NCBI GenBank assembly: GCA_021815905.1
Contig: JAKAZP010000205.1
Span: 1-5,215 of the forward strand
Length of the DNA stretch: 5,215 bases
DNA from: Pseudomonadota bacterium
Lineage (GTDB): Bacteria > Pseudomonadota > Gammaproteobacteria > Steroidobacterales > Steroidobacteraceae
Reading direction: 5' to 3'
The translations under genes were made by a program, and so were the position numbers. The notes below the pieces were generated by a model. That model was not told the origin of the DNA. It saw only the letters and a program-made list of their open reading frames with translations, and did no database searches. This document shows, piece by piece, positions 1-5,215 of this stretch (its first letter is position 1; each line of letters opens with the position of its first letter).

Positions 1-462
1 CGCCGGCGTCCCGCTGTCCGTTGGCGATGAGGCGCCCGAGCAGGCGCTTCAAGGTCTCGACCTCCTCGGGGCTGAAGCCGGCGAGCTGGCGCCTCAGCGT
101 CCGCCGGGCGGCCGGTCGTATCCTCGGCAGCAGTCTCTCGCCGGCCCCGGTCAGGCGCCGCGGCACCCGCCGCCGATCGACCGCCGCGCGCGGGCGCCGC
201 ACCAGACCCTTGTACTCGAGCCGGTCGAGCATTCGCGTCATCGAGCCGGTGTCGGCGTACGGCGCGCGACAGAGGCTCGCCGCCGTCTCCGTCTCGTTAC
301 GGACCAGGTTCTTCAGCACCTCGAACTGCGCACCCGTGACCCCGAACGGCTCGAGCTCGGTGTCGAAGCTCGAAAGCAACGAGCTGCGCGCCGGGTGATG
401 AGCGTGCGCACGCCCGCCCCCTCTTCGGGGAGATGGAATTCGCCGGCGCGCCGGGGTTCCAT
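1..462 (-). CDS. MarR-family transcriptional regulator, frame-disrupted and cut by the left window edge
   Basis: MarR proteins are dimeric winged-helix regulators, often repressors of efflux genes that release DNA on binding a ligand or oxidant. On the minus strand, positions about 391 to 2 read as a typical MarR body. It has FDTELEPFGVTGAQFEVL (end of helix 1 and helix 2), the recognition region YADTGSMTRMLDRLEYKGLV (about 200-265), the wing signature DRRR (about 167-178) followed by RRLTGAGE, and a C-terminal dimerisation helix ending LKRLLGRLIANGQ at the edge. The natural N-terminus (ATG at 462-460, MEPRRAGEFHLPEEGAG, then VRTLITR) lies in another frame that stops at 313. Joining the frames at 391-395 gives a colinear protein of about 154 residues, the usual family length, so I infer one missing base. 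An in-frame ATG at 543 would add 27 arginine-rich residues unlike the family. The gene is divergent from the efflux operon, as mexR is from mexAB. The family is certain; the specific regulator is not. Confidence 0.85.
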
Positions 463-635
463 ACCGCGCCGGCGCGGCTTCGTCCGAAGCCTGCCGACGC
501 AGCGGCGGGAACTGCCGCGCGAAGCTGTCGGGCTGTCGACCATTGCTTGCTATTGACTCGGGCGCCGGTAAGATTCCTGAACTCGAGACTACTGCCTTGA
601 GGATCGCTGCTGCGGCAGTATTTCTCATTCCCGGA
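463..635. promoter_or_regulatory. Divergent intergenic control region between the MarR gene and the efflux operon
   Basis: This is the only space available for both promoters and the regulator's operator. The least GC-rich patch is 541-558. On the plus strand a weak sigma70-like pair is TTGCTA (547-552) and TAAGAT (569-574) with a 16-bp spacer, each matching four of six consensus bases. A second weak candidate is TTGAGG (597-602) and TATTTC (619-624), which would give a nearly leaderless message for a start at 636. A 7-bp inverted repeat, TACTGCC (590-596) and GGCAGTA (614-620), lies between them and could be an operator. Positions 464-477 are a perfect 14-base GC palindrome just ahead of the MarR start. 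No convincing minus-strand promoter is visible. The function of the region follows from its position; the individual sites are guesses. Confidence 0.45.
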
Positions 636-1868
636 ATGCGTCCGTCAAGAATTGTGAAGAACCTGCGTGTCATCATCAGCGCGCAGATCGCGGCACCGAT
701 CGTGCTTGCGACGATGGCTGTCGCGCTGGCCGGCTGCGGCTCCGCCCGGCGCGAAACGCACGCGGCTGCACCCCCGCAGGTCACCGTCATGACCGTCGAG
801 CCGCGGCGGATACCGCTGACCATGAGTTTCACGGGCAGGCTGTCGGCGTACCGCCAGGCCAACGTGCTCGCGCGCGTGGCGGGCGTATTGCTGAAGCGCT
901 ACTACAAGGAGGGCGCGGAGGTCAAAGCCGGTCAACCGCTCTTTCTGATCGATCCCGCGCCCTACAAGGCCGCGCTCGATGCGGCGCTCGCGGCCGAGGC
1001 CCAGGCGCGCGCCAACGCGGTCAACGCCCACGCCATCATGCGGCGTGATCGGCAGCTGATCCCGAGTCATCTCATCTCCGAGTCGCAGCTCGATACCGAC
1101 CAGGCGACCGAGCGCTCCACCGCGGCGGCGGTGCAGCAGACTCAGGCCAACGTCGAGTCCGCTCGCATCAACCTCGGCTATACCCGGGTCACGTCGCCGA
1201 TCCCGGGCATCGCCGGCGAGCAGCAGGTCACCGAAGGCGCCATGGTCGGTCAGGGGACGCCGACGCTGCTCACGACGGTCGATCAGCTCGATCCGATCTA
1301 CGTCAACTTCGACGAGCCGGCCTCGGAGCTCGAGCGGCTCTCGAGCGAGGAGGAAGCGCACGTCGTCACTCCCGCCGGGAGCGCCGCGAAGGTGCAGCTC
1401 ACTCTGCCGGACGGCACGCCGTACGGCCTGCCGGGCGTGCTCGATTTCCGCGCGGTCACCGTCGACCCGACCACCGGCACGGCGGCGGCTCGCGGCATCA
1501 TTCCCAACCCCGACCATCAGCTTCTGCCCGGGATGTTCGTCGACCTGCGCCTCACGACCGGCACGGTCGACCACGGGTTCCTGGTGCCTCAGGAGGGACT
1601 GCAGCGCGACAGCAAGGGAGCCTACGTGCTCACCGTTGGGGCGAATGGCACCGTGGTCGAGAAGCGTGTCAGCGTGCTCGGCGCCTCCGGCACCGACTGG
1701 ATCGTTTCGAAGGGGCTCGAAGCCGGTGACCGGGTCATCGTCTCCGGCATCCAGAACGCGCACCCGGGGGCCAAAGTGACGGCCGTCGAGAAGACCTCCT
1801 CCGCGGGCGCCGGAGCGCATGGAGACGTGACCGCGCCCGGCGCGCCGCCGGCAACGTCGATTCGCTAG
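636..1868 (+). CDS. RND efflux periplasmic adaptor lipoprotein (HlyD/AcrA/MexA family)
   Basis: This membrane fusion protein links the inner-membrane RND pump to an outer-membrane channel. From ATG 636 it has 410 residues, close to MexA and AcrA. The N-terminus has a basic start (MRPSRIVKNLR), a hydrophobic stretch, and the lipobox LAGC with Cys34 as the probable lipidated residue. Next come a beta strand with QVTVMTVEPRR, lipoyl half-motif one around residues 72-107 (ARVAGVL at 79-85, then EGAEVKAGQPLFLID), an Ala/Gln/Arg-rich alpha-hairpin at about 108-178, and lipoyl half-motif two (YTRVTSPIPGIAG, from 182). The beta-barrel and membrane-proximal domains follow, with LLPGMFVDLRL and LEAGDRVIVSGIQ. 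The frame is open back to a TTG at 543, but that would overlap the regulator's leader and bury the signal peptide. No start has a good ribosome site; GTG 654 is an alternative. The gene is followed after 8 nt by the pump, so the two are co-transcribed. Family is sure; substrate is unknown. Confidence 0.95.
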   Translation: MRPSRIVKNLRVIISAQIAAPIVLATMAVALAGCGSARRETHAAAPPQVTVMTVEPRRIPLTMSFTGRLSAYRQANVLARVAGVLLKRYYKEGAEVKAGQPLFLIDPAPYKAALDAALAAEAQARANAVNAHAIMRRDRQLIPSHLISESQLDTDQATERSTAAAVQQTQANVESARINLGYTRVTSPIPGIAGEQQVTEGAMVGQGTPTLLTTVDQLDPIYVNFDEPASELERLSSEEEAHVVTPAGSAAKVQLTLPDGTPYGLPGVLDFRAVTVDPTTGTAAARGIIPNPDHQLLPGMFVDLRLTTGTVDHGFLVPQEGLQRDSKGAYVLTVGANGTVVEKRVSVLGASGTDWIVSKGLEAGDRVIVSGIQNAHPGAKVTAVEKTSSAGAGAHGDVTAPGAPPATSIR

Positions 1869-1872
1869 GAGG
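1867..1872 (+). promoter_or_regulatory. Shine-Dalgarno AGGAGG for the pump gene
   Basis: AGGAGG at 1867-1872 begins inside the TAG stop codon of the adaptor gene and sits four bases before GTG 1877. It fixes the GTG as the pump start even though GTG is less common than ATG, since the protein from there begins with the canonical RND N-terminus. The overlap with the upstream stop suggests translational coupling between adaptor and pump. Confidence 0.85.
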
Positions 1873-1876
1873 GCGA

Positions 1877-4800
1877 GTGCCGCAATTCTTCATCGACCGG
1901 CCGATCTTTGCCTGGGTCCTCGCGCTGCTCGTGATGCTGATGGGCGTCATCGCTGTGACGCGCATGCCGGTCGACGCCTACCCGGATATCGCGCCCCCGC
2001 AGGTCGTCGTCAGTGCGAACTACCCCGGGGCGAATGCGAGCACGGTCGAGCAGACCGTCACTCAGGTGATCGAGCAACACCTCACCGGCATCGATCACCT
2101 CCTCTATTTCACTTCTCAGTCGAGTTTCGGCCAGTCGCAGATCACCCTCACGTTCGCGAGCGGCACGAACCCCGACATCGCGCAGGTGCAGACGCAGAAT
2201 CAGGTGGCGCTCGCCGAGCCGCTGCTGCCCGCGGAGGTCGTGCAGCAGGGCGTCAGTGTCTTCAAGTCACGCACCGGCTTCCTGGCAGCCATCGCCCTGC
2301 GATCCGGTCCAGGCGGCCCGAACGCCGCGCAGCTCAACCAGCTGGTGGCTTCGCACATTCTCGACCAGATCGAGCGCGTGCCGGGGGTGGGCTCCGCGAG
2401 CCAGTTCGGCGCCGGCTTCGCCATGCGCATCTGGCTCAACCCGGATCTGCTGCACGCCTACGGTCTGTCGGCCGCGGATGCGCTCGCCGCGGTGCGCGGC
2501 CAGAACGTCCAGGTCGCCACCGGCTCGATCGGCGCCGCTCCCGCGGTCGAAGGTCAGCAGACCACGGCCACCGTCACCACTCAGGGCGAGTTCACCTCGG
2601 CGCAGCAATTCAGGAACATCCTGCTGCGCACCAATCCCAACGGCACCTCGGTGCGCCTCGGCAACGTCGCCAAGGTGGGCATCGGACTGCAGAACTACTC
2701 CTTCCAGAACAAGGTCAATACCACACCGGTCGCCGCCTTCGGCGTGCAGACGCTCCCCGGCGCCAACTCCCTGCAGGTGATGAAGGCCGTCACGGCCCGA
2801 ATGGTCCAGCTGCAGAAGAGCTTCCCTCCCGGGGTCACCTGGTTCGCGCCGGTCAACGAGACGCTGTTCATCAACGCCGCCATTCGCGACGTCATGTGGA
2901 CGCTGATCGAGGCGTTCTCGTTCGTCTTTCTGGTGATGCTGGTGTTCCTGCAGAGTTTCCGCGCGACGCTCATTCCCATGCTGGTCGTGCCCACGGCGCT
3001 CCTGGGGGGACTCATCGGCATCTATGCGCTCGGCTACTCGATCAATCAGCTCACGCTGTTCGCCATGGTGCTCGCCATCGGCATCGTGGTGGACGATGCC
3101 ATCGTGGTGGTCGAAGCCGTCGACCGCATCATGCACGAGGAGCATCTGCCGCCGAAGGAAGCCGCGCGCAAGGCCATGCGCCAGATCAGCAGCGCCATCG
3201 TCGCCATCACGCTGGTGCTCGCGGCGGTGTTCATTCCGAGCGCGCTGCAGACCGGCAGCACCGGCATCATCTATCGCCAGTTCGCGCTCACCATCGCGCT
3301 GTCGATCATCTTCTCGGCCTTCTTCGCGCTCTCCTGGACGCCGTCGCTGTGCGCGACGCTCCTGACGACCGAGCCGCTGAAGGGCAACTTCCTGTTCCGC
3401 TGGTTCAACCGAGCCTTCGAAGGCACGCGCGCGGCGTACGTCCGGCGCGTCTTCGAATCCGTCACTCACTTGCCGAGGTGGATGGCGGCCTATGCGGTGA
3501 TGCTGGCGCTCGGCGTGTTTCTCTTCGTGAGGCTGCCCGGCGCCTTCGTGCCGGAGGAGGACCAGGGCGACGTCCTCTCGAGCATCGAGCTGCCCGCCGG
3601 GGCCACGATGCAGCGCACGGAGAAGGTGCTGCACGAGGTCTACAAGATCCTCATCTCCAATCCGGCGACACACGACGTGTTTCAGATCGCGGGCTCGGGA
3701 TTCGCGGGCAACTCCGAGAATTCCGGTCGCGCGTTCATCCACCTCGTCCCCTGGAGCAAGCGCACGGAGACCGCGGATCAGTACGTCCGCTGGGCCAATC
3801 GCGCCATCCACAAGAAGATCCACGACGCGCAGATCTTCGTCGCCAACCGGCCCGCCATCAACGGCCTCGGCGAGTTCGGCGGCTTCGATTTCTACCTCGA
3901 GGATCGTGCGGGTCTCGGGCGCCGCGCGCTCACGCAGGCGCAGGACGCCCTGCTCGCACACGCTGCCGACGATCCGGTGCTCTCGAACGTGCGCGTCAAC
4001 GGCCTCGCGCCGCAGCCGGAGCTCGGGCTCACCGTCGACCGGGTCCAGGCGCAATCGATGGGCGTATCGGTGAGTGATATCTACACCGACATCCAGCTCA
4101 TGCTGGCGCCCGTGTTCGCGAACGACTTCTTCTACGACGGGCGGGTGCTGCAGGTTCTGCTGCAGGCCGATGCGCCCTATCGCATGGTGCCGCAGGACCT
4201 GCAGCACTTCTACGTCGCGAGCGCCAACAACACGATGATTCCGATTTCGGACTTCGTGAAGACCCGCTGGCTCGTGGCATCCCCCGAGCTGACGCGCTTC
4301 AATGGCTATCCCGCCGTGGAGATGGTGGGTTCCGCCGCCGCCGGCTACAGCTCCGGCCAGGCCATGAGCGAGATGGAGCGGCTGGTCAAGACGTACCTGC
4401 CGTCCGGGGTCGGCTACGATTGGGCCGGTCAATCGCTGCAGGAGCTCATCTCGGCCGCACAGGCGCCGGCGCTCTTCACGCTCTCGATCATCGTGGTCTA
4501 TCTGGCGCTCGCGGCGCTCTACGAAAGCTGGAGCGTACCGCTCTCGGTGCTGCTCGCGGTCCCGGTGGGCCTGATCGGCAGCACGGTGGCGACCCTCGTC
4601 AGGGGGTTGCCCAATGACGTCTACTTCAAGGTGGGCCTCATCGCCATCATCGGGCTGACCGCGAAGAACGCCATACTCATCGTCGAATTCGCGGTCACCG
4701 AGCGGCGTAACGGCCGCAGCCTGCACAATGCGGTGCTGGAAGCGGCGCGCCTGCGCTTCAGACCGATCATCATGACCTCCTTTGCGTTCATCTTCGGCGT

Positions 4801-5005
4801 CTTCCCGATGGTCGTCTCGAGCGGCGCCGGCGCGAACGGCCGTCACGACATCGGCACCTGCGTCGTCGGCGGCATGTTCACCGCCGCCGTGTTCGGCGTG
4901 CTGCTCATCCCCTTGTGCTTCGTGTCCGTGCGGCGCCTGCTCGGCGACCATCTGGACGAGCCGGGACGCAGCGAGCTCAGTCCACCGCCGGCGAGCAATC
5001 CTTAG
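1877..5005 (+). CDS. RND efflux pump, inner-membrane permease subunit (HAE-1 family, AcrB/MexB-like)
   Basis: This is the proton-driven trimeric transporter that takes hydrophobic or amphiphilic compounds from the periplasm and outer leaflet into the exit channel. It has 1,042 residues, about AcrB length (1,049). The N-terminus MPQFFIDRPIFAWVLALL is diagnostic and holds TM1. Periplasmic porter/docking loop 1 spans about 29-338, TM2-TM6 about 339-490, TM7 about 534-552, loop 2 about 553-864, and TM8-TM12 from about 866. The proton-relay residues are all present: Asp406 and Asp407 in TM4 (GIVVDDAIVVVE), Lys930 in TM10 (GLTAKNAILIVEFA) and Arg962 in TM11 (LRFRPIIMTS), matching AcrB D407, D408, K940 and R971. 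By alignment from memory, the AcrB pocket phenylalanines 136, 178, 610, 617 and 628 have counterparts, but the switch loop reads GSGFAGNS, so F615 is replaced by Ser. The gene follows the adaptor in one operon. It appears intact and functional; the drug profile cannot be read from sequence. Confidence 0.98.
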   Translation: MPQFFIDRPIFAWVLALLVMLMGVIAVTRMPVDAYPDIAPPQVVVSANYPGANASTVEQTVTQVIEQHLTGIDHLLYFTSQSSFGQSQITLTFASGTNPDIAQVQTQNQVALAEPLLPAEVVQQGVSVFKSRTGFLAAIALRSGPGGPNAAQLNQLVASHILDQIERVPGVGSASQFGAGFAMRIWLNPDLLHAYGLSAADALAAVRGQNVQVATGSIGAAPAVEGQQTTATVTTQGEFTSAQQFRNILLRTNPNGTSVRLGNVAKVGIGLQNYSFQNKVNTTPVAAFGVQTLPGANSLQVMKAVTARMVQLQKSFPPGVTWFAPVNETLFINAAIRDVMWTLIEAFSFVFLVMLVFLQSFRATLIPMLVVPTALLGGLIGIYALGYSINQLTLFAMVLAIGIVVDDAIVVVEAVDRIMHEEHLPPKEAARKAMRQISSAIVAITLVLAAVFIPSALQTGSTGIIYRQFALTIALSIIFSAFFALSWTPSLCATLLTTEPLKGNFLFRWFNRAFEGTRAAYVRRVFESVTHLPRWMAAYAVMLALGVFLFVRLPGAFVPEEDQGDVLSSIELPAGATMQRTEKVLHEVYKILISNPATHDVFQIAGSGFAGNSENSGRAFIHLVPWSKRTETADQYVRWANRAIHKKIHDAQIFVANRPAINGLGEFGGFDFYLEDRAGLGRRALTQAQDALLAHAADDPVLSNVRVNGLAPQPELGLTVDRVQAQSMGVSVSDIYTDIQLMLAPVFANDFFYDGRVLQVLLQADAPYRMVPQDLQHFYVASANNTMIPISDFVKTRWLVASPELTRFNGYPAVEMVGSAAAGYSSGQAMSEMERLVKTYLPSGVGYDWAGQSLQELISAAQAPALFTLSIIVVYLALAALYESWSVPLSVLLAVPVGLIGSTVATLVRGLPNDVYFKVGLIAIIGLTAKNAILIVEFAVTERRNGRSLHNAVLEAARLRFRPIIMTSFAFIFGVFPMVVSSGAGANGRHDIGTCVVGGMFTAAVFGVLLIPLCFVSVRRLLGDHLDEPGRSELSPPPASNP

Positions 5006-5007
5006 TT

Positions 5008-5043
5008 ATGACGCCGGAGCCGGGCATCCCTGCCCGGCCCGGC
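5008..5043. repeat. GC-rich extragenic repeat, copy 1
   Basis: The first 28 bases (5008-5035, starting ATGACGCCGGAGCC) are identical to 5120-5147. The copy then continues GGCCCGGC, which the second copy matches after a 2-base insertion. It contains a perfect 8-bp hairpin, GCCGGGCA (5019-5026) with TGCCCGGC (5031-5038) around the loop TCCC. It begins two bases after the pump stop codon, so it would lie in the 3' untranslated part of the operon message. It resembles REP-type repeats in size, position and hairpin form, but I cannot assign it to a named family. Confidence 0.8.
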
Positions 5044-5046
5044 GTT

Positions 5047-5080
5047 GCGCCGGGCAAAAAGCGTGGTTTTCGCCCGGCGC
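5047..5080 (+). terminator. Strong hairpin downstream of the pump gene, possible terminator or 3'-end stabiliser
   Basis: GCGCCGGGC (5047-5055) pairs perfectly with GCCCGGCGC (5072-5080). Four further A-T pairs (5056-5059 with 5067-5070) form after a single bulged C at 5071, closing on a 7-base loop. A competing hairpin, GCCCGGCG (5037-5044) with CGCCGGGC (5048-5055), shares its left arm. There is no T-run directly after the stem on either strand, so it is not a textbook intrinsic terminator. Its position 42 bp after the stop makes a role in ending or protecting the operon message plausible. Confidence 0.4.
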
Positions 5081-5119
5081 CCGCCACCTGCGGCGGCGGC
5101 CACTTCCTGTGGCTGGGTC

Positions 5120-5157
5120 ATGACGCCGGAGCCGGGCATCCCTGCCCCCGGCCCGGC
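5120..5157. repeat. GC-rich extragenic repeat, copy 2
   Basis: This is a direct (same-orientation) copy of 5008-5043, with 28 identical leading bases and then two extra C residues (CC at 5148-5149) before the shared GGCCCGGC. The insertion spoils the perfect 8-bp hairpin of copy 1, though GCCGGGC (5131-5137) can still pair with GCCCGGC (5151-5157) across a 13-base loop. The repeat starts are 112 bp apart, and the spacer holds further small hairpins: CCGCC/GGCGG at 5081-5096 and GCCAC/GTGGC at 5099-5113. Confidence 0.8.
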
Positions 5158-5165
5158 AGACCGCT

Positions 5166-5215
5166 CTAGCTGCTCCTGACTCGCGCCCCGCGCCTGCGGG
5201 CGGTCTTCCAGATGA
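5166..5215 (-). other. Possible C-terminal end of a convergent gene, cut by the right edge
   Basis: Read on the minus strand, this stretch gives IWKTARRRGARVRSS and then a TAG stop at 5168-5166. An arginine-rich tail ending just before the repeat cluster would suit a convergent gene, with 5006-5165 as the shared intergenic space. Fifteen codons in GC-rich DNA are no proof, and no family can be recognised. The plus strand here shows no start with a ribosome site, so an outer-membrane channel gene does not begin visibly within the window. Confidence 0.15.

Noticed and set aside
21..398. 125-codon open frame on the plus strand
   Set aside because: It is antisense to the MarR body, arginine/serine-rich and without recognisable motifs: a GC-rich shadow frame.
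443..477. Perfect GC palindromes at 443-454 and 464-477 as regulatory sites
   Set aside because: Short GC-only palindromes arise often by chance at this base composition, and the first lies within the regulator's coding frame.
543..635. N-terminal extension of the adaptor from TTG 543
   Set aside because: The 31 extra residues would sit before a normal lipoprotein signal peptide, lack a ribosome site and overlap the regulator's upstream region.
645..1820. 391-codon open frame on the minus strand, antisense to the adaptor
   Set aside because: It shows the same shadow effect: Arg/Gly/Asp-rich, no motif, and it overlaps a clear HlyD-family gene.
2267..4951. 894-codon open frame on the minus strand, antisense to the pump
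   Set aside because: It mirrors the codon bias of the pump gene, is His/Arg/Asp/Glu-rich with low-complexity composition and no domain pattern. Long antisense frames are expected opposite GC-rich genes.
5008..5169. 53-codon open frame just after the pump (starting MTPEPGIPARPG)
   Set aside because: It is built entirely from the repeat copies and hairpins, has no Shine-Dalgarno, and its composition follows the repeat rather than a protein.

Overview
This 5,215-bp window is GC-rich chromosomal DNA. It looks like a Gram-negative bacterium, most likely a pseudomonadotan (gamma- or betaproteobacterial type). That rests on the base composition, an outer-membrane-type tripartite efflux operon, and a canonical HAE-1 pump N-terminus. 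I cannot name a genus.

Layout. Positions 1-462 (minus strand) hold most of a MarR-family transcriptional regulator whose C-terminus runs off the left edge. As given, its reading frame is broken near 391-395: the N-terminal helix is in one frame, and the dimerisation and DNA-binding winged-helix part is in another. Positions 463-635 are the divergent control region. Positions 636-1868 (plus) encode a periplasmic adaptor lipoprotein (HlyD/AcrA/MexA type). After 8 nt with a strong Shine-Dalgarno that starts inside the adaptor stop codon, 1877-5005 encode a full-length RND inner-membrane pump (AcrB/MexB type) with all proton-relay residues in place. Positions 5006-5165 are a compact cluster of hairpins flanked by two direct copies of a 28-base GC-rich repeat, resembling REP-type extragenic elements. 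Positions 5166-5215 are too short to assign; a minus-strand frame could be the tail of a convergent gene.

How it works together. The adaptor and pump should form two parts of a drug or solute efflux complex spanning the envelope. The third part, an outer-membrane channel, is not encoded in the 210 bp after the pump, so it is either further downstream or supplied from elsewhere. The divergent MarR gene matches the mexR-mexAB arrangement and is the probable local repressor. If the frameshift is real rather than a sequencing error, the pump may be derepressed.

I found no evidence of a new biological system. The observations most worth checking are the frameshift in the regulator and the repeat/hairpin cluster behind the pump.
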